Part shown: positions 35,103 through 46,201 of the stretch, in pieces
Layout of the letters: the number at the start of each line of letters is the position of its first letter
How positions within the stretch are numbered: position 1 is the stretch's first letter
NCBI GenBank assembly: GCA_949152475.1
Contig: OX424559.1
Location: 19,933,809 to 19,997,808, forward strand
DNA from: Terebella lapidaria
Taxonomy: Eukaryota > Annelida > Polychaeta > Terebellida > Terebellidae
Length of the DNA stretch: 64,000 nucleotides
Direction: 5' to 3'
The notes under the pieces: generated by a model
What the model was told of the DNA's origin: nothing
Seen by the model: only the letters and a program-made list of their open reading frames with translations
Databases searched by the model: none
Position numbers and translations under genes: made by a program

Positions 35103-35559
35103 TCTGAGCTAGTCTCGGATCTTCGACCCAGACCTGACCGGCATTGATGGCATTGGCCCCGGGAGCTTCCCGCGGTGAGCCACTCGACCCCACGGATGAT
35201 GAAATGACAATCAATCCGAATCCGACCTTCCGGCCCTCGCTCAGTTATCATGAGCGATACGGTTCCGCTGTCGCAGGAGCAACAACCGACCAGCCTGTTC
35301 GACTCCTTCGGTGACCATTCGACCCTGAGATCGTCTTCGCCGCCCGTCGACCTGGTGCAGGAGTTTCTCGACGAAGACCCGCTTGCGCCTCTGCACACAG
35401 TAAGTGACATTCTGAGTGCACACGCTAGGGCGTATTCGGCCACGTCGGCTAGAACGACCCAGAGTACGTTCGACCCAGCCAGGCGAGAGCGACAACAGAG
35501 AGCGACAACTTAATTGAACCGATACCCTATTAGTATCTTACAGTATTTCACTTTGTTTA

Positions 35560-35913
35560 TGTAGTAATTTTAGCGACTGTAACTCCCGTGCACCTAACCT
35601 TCGGCCCCGCGCATTCGAGTGAAGTGAATGGTCGCACTAGAAGGTTATCGGCCATAATCGTATAAGTTTGGATATATATTCAATAAGAACTGTGATATAA
35701 GGATATTATTATACACGAAGGACTATAAGCTGTGATTATATACTGACTGGGAATATCACCGACGTAGGTGTGAGCGGCCCTGATTGTGAGTGATTGTCGA
35801 CATCGGACGTTCATCATCACAATAAACAGTTGAATTAAACTGCCAGCTTGTTGTATTGCACAACGTAATAGACAATTGGCCTGATACGGGCCAGAAGAAC
35901 CGTATTCATCACA
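35560..35913 (+). repeat. 5' LTR, copy 2 (354 bp)
   Basis: Same sequence as the LTR at 34730, produced by the 830-bp duplication. Its primer-binding site follows at 35915. This copy is the one continuous with the intact element body. Confidence 0.85.
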
Positions 35914-36079
35914 TTGGCGCCGTAGCCCAGGGTCTGAGCTAGTCTCGGATCTTCGACCCAGACCTGACCGGCATTGATGGCATTGGCCCCGGGAGCTTCC
36001 CGCGGTGAGCCACTCGACCCCACGGATGATGAAATGACAATCAATCCGAATCCGACCTTCCGGCCCTCGCTCAGTTATC

Positions 36080-38345
36080 ATGAGCGATACGGTTCCGCTG
36101 TCGCAGGAGCAACAACCGACCAGCCTGTTTGACTCCTTCGGTGACCATTCGACCCTGAGATCGTCTTCGCCGCCCGTCGACCTGGTGCAGGAGTTTCTCG
36201 ACGAAGACCCGCTTGCGCCTCTGCACACAGTAAGTGACATTCTGAATGCACACGCTAGGGCGTATTCGGCCACGTCGGCTAGAACGACCCAGAGACTATC
36301 GAACTCTGCCGACAGAAATCGTATCGACCCAGAAAATTCAATGTTAAACGTTCGGCCAGTAACCATAGATACATCGATGGTTACACACCCACCGAGTAAC
36401 TCCCGGGTACGACAGTGGGTTTGTCAGTCTGACAATGTTCCGGAACTGATCCCGCCGAGTGCTTATTCGGCAAACCGACCTCTGGCACCGTCAATGACGC
36501 CGAGACAACACGACCCCGCACCAGACATGTACTCGCGCATACCGACCGAGCCGACGGTGGTAGAGTACGTTCGACCCAGCCAGGCGAGAGCGACAACAGA
36601 GAGCATCCCGGCGACGACCGCTGCCCGGATCGCGACACCTCCACGACCGCAGCGGCCCAGCGACATGACGGCAGAATCTCGCGCCACCACACGGCAAGCG
36701 CGACTTCGACAAGCACCGTCGACGTCAGGTCGCCGAACCCGCGACCCCGACATGCCGACTTCCGACACACGCGCTCCCGCGCCGACCATGCACCGAACGC
36801 CGCCGACTACCGGAGAACAACCGCGCTTCGATCCGTCGCAAGAACAGGTTGTGTCTGCCCCGGCAGAAAGTGTTGTGCCGATGATCGGACATCCGATCTC
36901 CCAACCAGTTGGAAACACCAATGGATACGGTGTACCGCCAGTCGGATACCCTGGCGCAACAAGCGGTGTCCCAAATGGAGTAGCTGTTGGATACTATCAA
37001 CCACATATCGGCTATATGAACCCACCACCCGGATATGGTGGCGTTCCAAGTGTGATAGCTGACACCGGCTATCATGGTGCACAAACTGGATTAGTGTACC
37101 ATGGTGTGGGCCCAGACGGATCGACATACCGATATCCACCACCGGCTGTAATCCCACCCTCAGTCGGGATACCATGGGTGACGCCACAATACAGCCAGTC
37201 GGCCCCTGTCACGCAAGCACTACACGACCCCAGTCATGCGATGGCACCACCCGCCGCATCGCTCGCCGTCTGCGCGATGACAGCACCAACCGTCCCCGCT
37301 AACGCGACCCCGGTCGGCCCAGATACAACGGCTCCGGCGACTTCGGCTGTTACGACTCCGACGGCCACTGCAGCGACTGCATCAGTTGCGGTGAGTGTTA
37401 ACACGCCCACGCCACAGAGACTCACGTCTGAGCCCCAAATGTTGGCTACGGCTAAAACGGCTCAATGGCGTGCGACTTTCAAGGAGGGCAACCTCACTCA
37501 GTACATCCGGAGCTTTGAACAGTTCACGGCGGCCTTCACATATACCGACCTCAATAAAACGACCACATTCCGGAGCACGCTACGCGGTCGCGCTGAAGCG
37601 TTGGCTCTAAACATCCCAGTCGAGACTCCCTGGGAGGAGTTCCGTCGCCGACTTTTGGAGGGCTGGGAGCCTGTGCCTCGTCGACAGTCCAAACGGGACG
37701 ATTTCCCGTTCCTCAAACGGGAATGAAAGGAGGACGCGGAGCATTACCTGGAGCGACTCCAAGCCCTGGCTGAACAGGTGTTTGACGACGTCACGCCAGA
37801 GTCGCGACAGCGAACTGTAATCTCGCAATTCGTTAACGGCCAACCCGACCCCATTGCAGACAAACTGTGTGTCTTCACCTTCAATAGCTATGGTGAAGCA
37901 TTAACGGCCGTCCTCAAGGCTGAGAGTCGCCAGCAGAGGACAACCAGAGATCGACACTGGGGCACGCGACATGCCGACATCTCCGCGAGCGGATATGCGA
38001 GGACGACCCTGTTAACGAAGAACAGTCTTGTGCTATGGGACAGGTCACTCAGTGGGAGACACCAACCCCTGAGCAAATTGCGACCTACTACGACCCTGCT
38101 GACAGTGATACGACTGGCCTGCAGGGAGGCGATGAACACTCTGTGCCAGCCTGCTCACGCGAGTGGGTGGCTGAAGCGTTTCAGTGCGTCCTTAGTGACG
38201 AGAACGGACTATGCGAAGAAGCGGCCATCTACTCTGTCTTGTGAACCATGGCCCCGACTAAAGGTGATCGACCCCCACAACCCGGACGGCCCATAGTATG
38301 CTTCTTTTGTAAGAAGCCCGGTCATCGCTGGATGTGATGTTTTCG
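36080..38345 (+). pseudogene. gag: gag (Ty3/Gypsy), interrupted
   Basis: The main frame runs 36080-37726 (548 codons) and resumes in the same frame after a TGA (37724-37726) through 37778-37970. It then shifts frame (38035-38244) and reaches a zinc knuckle. The N-terminal third is Ser/Pro/Arg-rich. Residues about 275-375 are Gly/Tyr/Pro-rich with repeats like GYGVPPVGYPG. A capsid-like helical segment follows (TQYIRSFEQFTAAFTYTD, then ALALNIPVETPWEEFRRRLL). Gag packages element RNA. Three in-frame TGA codons (37724, about 38242, about 38335) sit where an arginine CGA would fit, so this copy cannot make a full protein without read-through. Confidence 0.8.
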
Positions 38346-38350
38346 GCTCA
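38299..38350 (+). other. Gag zinc knuckle (CCHC), broken by a stop
   Basis: Translation gives CFFCKKPGHRWM, a TGA, then CFRLK, fitting C-x2-C-x4-H-x4-C with the stop occupying one of the last four spacer positions. This is the nucleocapsid RNA-binding motif of Gag. Confidence 0.75.
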
Positions 38351-38510
38351 AGGACGTGTTAGTGCGCAATGGTATGAGGCCACTGTCATTCCGACCCAGT
38401 GGTCCTAGTACTGACCGAAGGACAGATCAAGTATTGTCAGTACCTAAACAGACCGGCGACCAAACTAAATCGACCCCGCCAGCGATTCCGGCTCAGCCGC
38501 TAAACCGGTA

Positions 38511-39719
38511 GTGGAAGGTGCTGAGGAGCAAGGGCCTTCCGGACAACAGAACAATGTTCCACGCTCCACACCTGCGGTTGCCACAACTACCGCACCGGTA
38601 TCGACACCAGTAACGACCCCACAGCCGGCTCAGCCCACACCTCAGCTCCTTGAAGGGGTGTGTACCAAGTGCCATGTTCCGACCCCGACGCCGGCTCCTT
38701 TTCATGAAGGGGTGTCCGCACCATGGCCACAACGACCTCCATGTGGGAATCGTTGTCCTGAAGGGGTGTCACCCCCGACTGCCGATGGCACCGGAACGGA
38801 CAGTATGTCCGAGGTTGAGTGGATTTCCAACGATGGCGGATTTTACGCCTTCCCATACGGACCAGAACCTAAGTTGCCGCCCCTGCACACGCTTTTCAAG
38901 CCGCCGCCAGACGACCCCGCTGTACCGCTTGTCATAGACAATTCCCGAGCGGCCCAAGAGTGCTGGAAGTTGTCGGTACGTGTTGGTGATAAAACAATGC
39001 AAGCTGTACTCGATTCCGGAGCCCAGATCTCTTTGCTCCGTCGTGACCAACTCCGACACGTCCCCGCCGACCAACGGCAGTTACGACCCACTTCGGCTAC
39101 GATTCGTGACGTCAACGGACAGTCAAGCCCAATCGATGGACTGATCGACCTTCCAATTCAGGTCGGAACTAACCATATGGTTGTGACATTTTGTGTGGCT
39201 GACATACATGACGGCATGATTCTTGGAATGAACTTCTTTCGGCAAGCTCACGCTGTAGTGAACTATGATGAGGGGACAATACAGGTTCACAAAGAAATCC
39301 TGTTCGCGCACAAGGACATTGAGGCCAATGTCGTTAGAATGGCCGTGCGCCGAGCCATCACCGTCCCTGCACGCAGCGAAGCAATAGTGGAGCTGGTCCC
39401 AACTTCCCGAGTTCGAGTCCGTCGACACCCGCGGACAGTCCAGCCACTGACGGCCTTTCCCGAGGAAACCGACCTCATCATGGGAAGAACACTAACGACC
39501 CTGAATCGTAAATTCATAAAAGTGTCGGTAGTCAATCCGGCAGACACTGGCATTACCTTCACTCGTTCCGACCCTGTTGCGATAGCCAGCCCCATTGAGA
39601 GCGTCGTTGGAGCTCTACCAAGACCCGGGGAGGAGCCCGACCCGTCCACGGTAGACGCTAGTCACTACTGCGACCTGCCGCCATATAACTACAAGAGATG
39701 GTGGATCGCGCCGGACTAG
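38511..39719 (+). CDS. Retropepsin-like aspartic protease region (Ty3/Gypsy)
   Basis: The 402-codon frame has a Pro/Thr-rich N-terminal half and a protease domain with MQAVLDSGAQISLLRRDQL (active-site DSGA at about residue 168), a later ILGMNFF strand and a C-terminal arm. It ends 22 bases into the RT frame. The shift between them is -1, so either frameshifting or a mutation separates protease from RT. The ATG at 38511 is only the first available Met. In gag-pol elements this region is made as part of a polyprotein. Confidence 0.8.
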   Translation: MEGAEEQGPSGQQNNVPRSTPAVATTTAPVSTPVTTPQPAQPTPQLLEGVCTKCHVPTPTPAPFHEGVSAPWPQRPPCGNRCPEGVSPPTADGTGTDSMSEVEWISNDGGFYAFPYGPEPKLPPLHTLFKPPPDDPAVPLVIDNSRAAQECWKLSVRVGDKTMQAVLDSGAQISLLRRDQLRHVPADQRQLRPTSATIRDVNGQSSPIDGLIDLPIQVGTNHMVVTFCVADIHDGMILGMNFFRQAHAVVNYDEGTIQVHKEILFAHKDIEANVVRMAVRRAITVPARSEAIVELVPTSRVRVRRHPRTVQPLTAFPEETDLIMGRTLTTLNRKFIKVSVVNPADTGITFTRSDPVAIASPIESVVGALPRPGEEPDPSTVDASHYCDLPPYNYKRWWIAPD

Positions 39720-41941
39720 CGCCGGAACAACATCGGCGTTGCGCTAACCTGGTCCACCAGTACCAAGACACCTTCATGCACCCGGACGGACAATTGGGAA
39801 GGACTCAAGTCGTTCAACATCGAATTGACACTGGCAACTCTGCCCCGATTCGGCAGCGACAGCGTCGTGTCCCTCAGGCGCAGCAAGGCATCATTGACGA
39901 GGAGGTCGGCAAGATGCTTGGCTTGGGGTGTATTGAGCCGTCAGATTCGCCCTGGAGCTCGCAAGTGGTGCTCGTGCGGAAAAAGAACAGTCAAGTACGC
40001 TTCTGCGTCGACTATCGGCTCCTGAATGATGTGACTCGCAAAGACTCTTATCCTTTGCTTAATATTCAGGATACTCACGACGCCCTGGCGGGCGCTACAT
40101 ACTTTTCGGCCCTGGACCTGGCCTCCGGCTACTGGCAGGTCGAAGTCGACCCCACCGACAGACCGAAAACTGCCTTCGCCACAAGGAAGGGACTGTATCA
40201 GTTTAAGGTCATGCCATTCGGCCTTGGCAACGCCCCGGCAACCTTTGAACGGCTTATGGAGACCATACTTTGTGGTTACTTGTGGACCCGGTGTATGTGC
40301 TATCTCGACGACGTCATAGCTTACGGCAGAACATTTGACCAGGCACTCGCAAACTTGGAAGCAGTCCTGGATCGAATCAGAACAGCAGGCCTGAAACTTC
40401 AGCCCAAGAAGTGTGAACTGTTCCAAAGGGAAATATTGTACTTGGGTTTCATAGTGAGCGGCCAAGGAATTCGCGTCGACCCCAACAAAGTCAAAGCCAT
40501 CAGAGAATGGCCGACCCCGTGCGAGATCACCGACGTCAGGGCCTTCCTTGGTTTCGCCAATTATCACAGGCGATTCATCAGGGACTACGCTGAGATCGCT
40601 GAACCTCTCGTAGCGCTCACCCGAGGTGAATGCCACTTCACTTGGGGACCGGCCCAGCGACGAGCTTTCCAGCGACTCCGCGACGCCCTCATTAAGGCGC
40701 CAAAGCTCGCTCATCCGACCCAGAATCCGGACGACTACTTCATCCTCGACACGGATGCAAGCGGCTTCGCTGTAGGAGGTGCCCTCTCACAAAGGGTTAA
40801 CGGGAAGGAGATCCCCATCGGGTTTGCCAGTAAAACCCTCTCCCGAACCCAACGGAACTATTGCACCACCTATCGGGAACTGTTGGCAGTACTGGAGATG
40901 GTGCAGCATTATCGGCACTACCTCTTGGGTAGAAGGTTCCTCCTCCGGACCGACCATAGCTCGCTGAGGTGGCTAAAGAATTACAGCGATGCCGACGGCA
41001 TGCTCGCCAGGTGGCTCGCCAAGCTACAACAGTACGACTTTCGGAGAGAGCATCGACCTGGTAAATTACACGGCAACGCCGACGGCCTGTCCCGGTGTCA
41101 CAGTTGTAAACACCAAGACTGTCCCGGACGACTCGTCACACCTCCGACCGACCCAGAGACAAGTTCCGGAGAACTTCCAGTTCGTCGGATAACTATTGTT
41201 CCGACCCAGACAAGGGCAGACCTCCTGGACAGTGATTCTATGACATCACCGGTCTTGCCCCAACTAGTTTCGGCACGCCAAGTTGTTCGAGTCCGTGCTT
41301 TGGACGCCACACTTAATGGACAAAAGTGGCTATCGGACTATATGACCCAGGACATTGTCGCGGCCCAGCAAGCTGACCCCAGCGTCGGAAAAGTGCGGCA
41401 ATGGATAATGGCCGGCACGAAACCAGACTCAAAAGAAGTGGCACGCCATGGAGAGGAGGTAAAGACACTTGTTTCCCGCTGGAACCTCCTGGCGCTACAA
41501 GACGGAGTGCTGGTACGACATATGAAACCCGACCCCGCCGGACGAACGGTAGTGCAGACCGTGCTCCCTGCCGCTCTCAAGACCCAAGTCCTGCATCAAC
41601 TGCACGGTCTGAAAGTTGTCGGACATCTCGGCATACAGCGAACCATCGAAAGAGTCAGTCCTCGATTCTACTGGCCCGGCTTGGCGCTGGACGTCGCCCG
41701 CTGGTGTGCCCGTTGTCCGCAATGTGTGACCCGCAAGGATAAACCGGCCCCAAAAAGATCGCCCCTGACACAGCTACCGACGGGAGCGCCGTTCGACCGA
41801 ATAGCGATGGACATCCTCGACACCCACAAGGTCACAGGAAGAGGCCATCGGTACGTACTAGTCGTGTCGGACATACGAAGTATACGGACACCTTTCCGCT
41901 ACGACGACATACGGCCAAAAATGTTGCCGACACCTTGGTGA
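39698..41941 (+). CDS. pol: pol: reverse transcriptase, RNase H and integrase N-terminal half
   Basis: The 747-codon frame shows RT motifs in order: VRFCVDYRLLNDVTRKD, FSALDLASGYWQ, FGLGNAPATFERLM, and the catalytic YLDD at about residue 202. The RNase H domain begins DTDASGFAVGG (about 351) and ends GNADGLSR. The integrase HHCC zinc domain is at about 633 (HQLHGLKVVGHLGIQ, then CARCPQC), and the core begins FDRIAMDILDTH. After YVLVVSD the frame shifts and stops at 41941, inside the core. RT and RNase H look intact; integrase does not. The order RT-RH-IN and the GPY/F module downstream identify Ty3/Gypsy. Confidence 0.9.
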   Translation: MVDRAGLAPEQHRRCANLVHQYQDTFMHPDGQLGRTQVVQHRIDTGNSAPIRQRQRRVPQAQQGIIDEEVGKMLGLGCIEPSDSPWSSQVVLVRKKNSQVRFCVDYRLLNDVTRKDSYPLLNIQDTHDALAGATYFSALDLASGYWQVEVDPTDRPKTAFATRKGLYQFKVMPFGLGNAPATFERLMETILCGYLWTRCMCYLDDVIAYGRTFDQALANLEAVLDRIRTAGLKLQPKKCELFQREILYLGFIVSGQGIRVDPNKVKAIREWPTPCEITDVRAFLGFANYHRRFIRDYAEIAEPLVALTRGECHFTWGPAQRRAFQRLRDALIKAPKLAHPTQNPDDYFILDTDASGFAVGGALSQRVNGKEIPIGFASKTLSRTQRNYCTTYRELLAVLEMVQHYRHYLLGRRFLLRTDHSSLRWLKNYSDADGMLARWLAKLQQYDFRREHRPGKLHGNADGLSRCHSCKHQDCPGRLVTPPTDPETSSGELPVRRITIVPTQTRADLLDSDSMTSPVLPQLVSARQVVRVRALDATLNGQKWLSDYMTQDIVAAQQADPSVGKVRQWIMAGTKPDSKEVARHGEEVKTLVSRWNLLALQDGVLVRHMKPDPAGRTVVQTVLPAALKTQVLHQLHGLKVVGHLGIQRTIERVSPRFYWPGLALDVARWCARCPQCVTRKDKPAPKRSPLTQLPTGAPFDRIAMDILDTHKVTGRGHRYVLVVSDIRSIRTPFRYDDIRPKMLPTPW

Positions 41942-42349
41942 ATCGGTGGATAGTTTACCACGGTGTCCCCAAGGCGATCCATAGCGATACTGGGTGCTAA
42001 GAAGATTCGTACAACCCCATATCGACCTCAGAGCGACGGCCAAGTTGAGCGTTTCAATAGGACATTGCTCACAATGCTGAGTGCATTCGTCAGCGATCTT
42101 GCAAACGACTGGGACGTGCACCTGCCACATGTGTTAATGGCCTACCGAACCTCAGTACACTCGTCCACGGGATGCACCCCGCATCTGATGGTGTACGGAC
42201 GTGAGTGTAACTTGCCAGTCGACCTCATGTTCCCGACAGGATGGCCCACGGATTCGCCCAAGATCACCTCGAAAAAGCGGCAATTCGGCAAAAGATGGGT
42301 TACGACGCCCTCGCAAAACCACGACCCCAGTTTCAACCAGGCGAACTAG
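41942..42349 (+). pseudogene. Integrase core remainder, with internal deletion
   Basis: Frames here carry VYHGVPKAIHSDTG (second catalytic Asp) and, after a stop and frame change, TTPYRPQSDGQVERFNRTL (catalytic Glu region). The interval between them is much shorter than the roughly 35 residues expected for a D,D35E core, so some 20 or more residues have been lost around 41985-42000. The core is non-functional. Confidence 0.75.
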
Positions 42350-42927
42350 TCCGGTACTATTATCTGCCTCTTACGCAGAATAATAAGTTCCCTCTGCCCT
42401 GGACTGGTCCCTGGAGGATCATCGACCGTGTGACCGAGGTAGATTACCGAATCGCCTTGGTTTCTAACCCTCGGAACACTCGAGTTGTTCATCTGGATGT
42501 GCTCAAGCCTTATGAAGGTGACAACCAAGTGGCCCACATCTACTCCGGCCCTGTACGACCCACGTCGTCATTAAGCAAATCCGACCCAGAACAGTCACCC
42601 GACCCTATGGGACTTCTCAAGGAGTTCTACTACACTTGGGAGGTAACAGTCCAAGATCGGCATACCGATTCAGATCAAACAGCTGAGTCTGAGTCGCCAA
42701 CGACCCAGGATCGTCAATCACGATCTCCGACCTCATCCGGCTCAAGTCAACATCGGCAAAGGAAAAGATCGAGCAGATCAAGTTCCGACACACCAAGACC
42801 GGCACGTAAGACACGCAGGCAAAAGCCCGTGGTATCATCCGACCCTGAGACAAGCGAGGCTACGCCCCCGCCTGTACAACCCAGTCGACCCAGACGCAAC
42901 GCACGCAGACCGGCCCGATACAGATAA
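42241..42927 (+). CDS. Integrase C-terminal domain (GPY/F) and Arg/Ser/Pro-rich tail
   Basis: The frame includes FPLPWTGPWRIIDRVTEVDY, a GPY/F-type module, then VVHLDVLKPYEG. It ends with about 100 residues rich in Ser, Arg, Pro and acidic residues, without a chromodomain that I can recognise. It overlaps the previous frame, which reflects a frameshift within integrase. It ends at TAA 42925-42927. 42930-44370 has no credible gene and shows no clear repeat. Confidence 0.75.
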   Translation: MAHGFAQDHLEKAAIRQKMGYDALAKPRPQFQPGELVRYYYLPLTQNNKFPLPWTGPWRIIDRVTEVDYRIALVSNPRNTRVVHLDVLKPYEGDNQVAHIYSGPVRPTSSLSKSDPEQSPDPMGLLKEFYYTWEVTVQDRHTDSDQTAESESPTTQDRQSRSPTSSGSSQHRQRKRSSRSSSDTPRPARKTRRQKPVVSSDPETSEATPPPVQPSRPRRNARRPARYR

Positions 42928-44380
42928 CCCTGGCCTTGTTATCTGATTGATATCATTGATGATGAATTATGCATGTCTAATGGACTATGATATCGTGTCA
43001 TTCCTCACAATAATATATTATATTACAGTAACAATATATGCATTTAACATGTACAAGATGTCAGTGAGGCAATTTCAGTATATATACACTTGATATGATG
43101 TCATAATTACGATGCTGGTGAATAATTGGTTGCATTATGATATGCGTTTCGACTCCGTATAACATGTACCATTGCTCAAGGCGTATGTTACGCACTAACT
43201 AAAAAGTTATCATGTCAAGCTTCTATCCATGTGTCAGCCGAAGAGGATAATACTCATGTCACACCGTGAGTAAGGCCACTTAGTTGTCGAAGAGGTGGTA
43301 GTGTGATTCGTTCCGGGGTATGCGTCGACCGAGCCTCTACCCACTCCATGTAATATTCGGAGGAACGGCCCAGTGGTACGGGAACCAGTCACAGAAAAAG
43401 CTATCATGCCAAGATGCGGCCTGTCAACAAATTCATCACCCAAAAATATTCAAAGCGCCACGGTGTGACCGACCCAGTTCATTGCAATTTCGACCCCTAC
43501 GATATTGCGGCCCGTCGTCCTGTGAACTGGCTGAAAATGAACTGAACGATGTCCGCCCCTGTGAGTGATTGATATTAATATCTCAGCCTATATTTACTGT
43601 GTGTCGTCTGCCAAACAGCAATTCGACCCCGTAGTTTATTGTGTGCTAATTGGTTGGAAAAGGAACGATCAAAGAATCAGTTCACAAGGTACGCACGAGC
43701 GCAGATAGACATGAAACTGTTTACAGCACCCACATGAATTCCCCTGTTAAAGACAATAGTGTGTGGTAGGGCAAAAAGAGCCCCGCATTTCGAACAGTCG
43801 ATTAGCACAAATAGACAATGTATTGGAACGTGTAATCCAGGGGACGGCAGCCGGATACTGGGAAAAATGGACAGTGTGAGGACACCCCTACTGTCGTAAT
43901 GGACTGACCCAAATAGGTCAGAGAATGATCGCACAGCGTTTCCTTGACGACGGCCCCGCCTTGCTACAGATGCGCTTGGAACAATGGTATATAGCGTAAA
44001 GACGTTTTCTATACAGATAGAGAGCGCCCCCCGGCCCAGTTCTAAGAATTGAGATGCTGTCAGCATCTTTGTGTACGGCTGAAGTGATTAGCGGCAATCG
44101 GGTCATTCGCGCCTGAGACTTTGGAGGAGAAGGACTGTTGTTGGAAGTTTCGGATATACCTAAAGTGCGGACTATTGTTGCAAAAGCTGTGAAATAGTTG
44201 GATAGTATTGTCGGCCTGTGAACTTTGACACTGTTAGAATCCTGGTCACACGACTTTGGAAATAATTCGGCATTGTGTTATCGGCATTAAAACTAGGCTG
44301 GTTTTGAAGAAATCGGGACTTAGTTACAGCCGGCCTAGTTAATACTTGGGAGTATTTCGGCTTAGTTTCGGCCCGTCAGC

Positions 44381-46201
44381 ATGGCTGACAAACCCGGGGA
44401 TGACCAGGATAAAGGCGACCCTGATGATAATCGGCCCCGCACGGTAAAAGTGGACGGAGAAAAGATCACCGTCCAAGTTGTCGACCAGGGTGAGGAATCC
44501 GATCACACGATAATCGTCCCCGACGACGATTCAACGTCCGGCCCTGAATCTCAATCCGAGCAATTCGCCCAGAACGGCCCCCGGAGATACCGCGAGTGGA
44601 TCGGAGAAGGGTGATGATGAGAAAAGTTGGCGCAACGAGGAGCGCATCATACACCAAGTCCGACCCAGGACGACATTTTCAATATCGACCCCGAGCGCTT
44701 CCGCCGCCTCGAGGAAGGCGGGAGTATTGTCCAGCGTGCGATTGAGGCACGACAAGCGGCCCAGGAGGCTCAGCGAATCCCCGTCGCGAGTCGCCAACCC
44801 GACCCAGCGAACCAAGTGATCGCCCCGATCGCTCCGGCCCTGACTTCGCCAGTTACCGGCTCTGTGGTAGCCCGACCCACGGTCTCCCGGTCTCCAAACA
44901 AACGGACTTATACGTCATACAAAAAGAAACACGGAGCGGGGGCCCGATCGGCATCTAGTAGTTCGTCACGCTCCAGTGGCAGATCTGCTATTTCGACCCC
45001 GACATCGACTTTCCGTCGCCAAGTGGCGGAACTTGTGGAGCTGGTGCCACCTCCCGTGACACCCTACGGAACTCGGCCCATTGACTGGAACCAGATTCCA
45101 CTCGGCAAGAGAAATCGGAGCGCTGGATACGGCCATATCCACAACTTCGACGAGCCTTTGACCCTGTCGGAGAGTAATCTCCTTACGCTAGCCCCACTTC
45201 AGCATGGAGACGGCCGATATGAATGCCCCTTCTGCATCGGCGAAGAGGAGGGAGCAGGAGAACGGCAGTGGTCCACCGTACCACGACGCGGACCTTTCCG
45301 GACGGCCCAGATCCTTGACGCGCACGTTTTGGCATACCACTTCCCGTTTTTACGCTTCTTCGTGTGCCCGGCCCGTGACGACTTCCGGACATTGGCCCAG
45401 GAGGAAATGTTCCGGCACTTGTCACAAGCGACCCCGCAACACGTGACGTCGTTCCCGTTCTATCAAGAAGGACGACTATCAGCATCCGGCCCCATGCTCG
45501 TCAGGTTCGACATGCAGCCGAACCCCAATTATCGACCCCCAAGAGTTCCGGCCAACATCCCAATCTTCAGGAGGGATGTCAACACGGTCCTGACCTTCGG
45601 CATCTGGCACATGGCGCCAGAACTGTTTGACCAATATCCGCCTAACTCGGCCCCAGAAATTCAGCAAGTACTGCGTCGACTAGAGTACAACCGCGCTACG
45701 ACCCCAGCAGACGAAATTCGGTGGACAGAATTTGCGGTGGACTTCCAGTTTCTCCAGCAGCATGGAGGGCGTCTGGCGACCCGCGCGCTACCCGGCTTGC
45801 AGGCGTTACCCGGCCAAAACCCCGACCTCCGAGACTTCCTGCGGGATGAGGATGCCCAGCGACTCCCGAATTACCTCGGCTTCCATGAGGATTTCTGGAC
45901 GGCCCGCCTCGAACAGGCCGCCCATAATGCCGACCCATTGCTTCTACCCTCGGAACGGGAGGAGCATCTACCGACCCTGGCACTCGCTCGCGCAGATGAT
46001 TTGGTGCACCAGTACTTGCGGCTAATTCATCGGGAGTACTTGTCGGCCCTGGACCACCACATCAGACAGGCAGAATACAACGGCCTGTCTGTCGGCTTTG
46101 GGATGGGCGCCCTGCATGAGCGCCACAGTCCCGGACGCCCTGTCCGAGGAGAATCTTCGGCTTCGAGTCCGCGTGACTCAATTGGAGGACCGGGTTGCTG
46201 A
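44381..46201 (+). CDS. Extra 3' ORF of the Gypsy element: putative zinc-binding protein
   Basis: Frames 44381-44614 and 44627-46201 are in the same register, separated by tandem TGA codons at about 44612-44620. The first part is acidic (DDQDKGDPDDNRP). The second (524 codons) has a Ser-rich linker, then YECPFCIGEEEGAGERQ with histidines about 45 residues on (LDAHVLAYHF), then FFVCPARDDF and MFRHL, suggesting one or two Cys/His zinc-binding units. A helical C-terminal half follows. There is no signal peptide or membrane segment, so it is not an envelope-like gene. The same motif occurs downstream of pol in the decayed element at 4085-4200. Function unknown. Confidence 0.6.

Larger units (their letters stand above)
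34678..36290 (+). repeat. 830-bp tandem duplication of the Gypsy 5' end plus flank
   Basis: Sequence from CTTAATTGAACCGATACCC (34678) recurs with an offset of 830 (35508). The unit holds about 49 bp of DNA left of the LTR, the LTR, the primer-binding region and the start of gag. The first copy then jumps from position 35463 to sequence otherwise found at 36566 before returning to the repeat start, with short shared bases (AGAG, CTT) at the joins. Copies are nearly identical. Confidence 0.9.

Noticed and set aside
34850-36366. Minus-strand frames of 197 and 228 codons
   Set aside because: They are antisense shadows of the duplicated Gypsy 5' LTR and gag start; both copies show the same frame because of the 830-bp duplication.
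36080-37726. A host Pro/Tyr-rich protein gene
   Set aside because: The frame lies between an LTR with primer-binding site and retropepsin/RT sequence, and includes a capsid-like segment, so it is Gag.
44381-46201. Envelope gene of a retrovirus-like element
   Set aside because: Position after integrase fits, but there is no signal peptide, transmembrane helix or furin-like site. The Cys/His motif and coiled coil point elsewhere.
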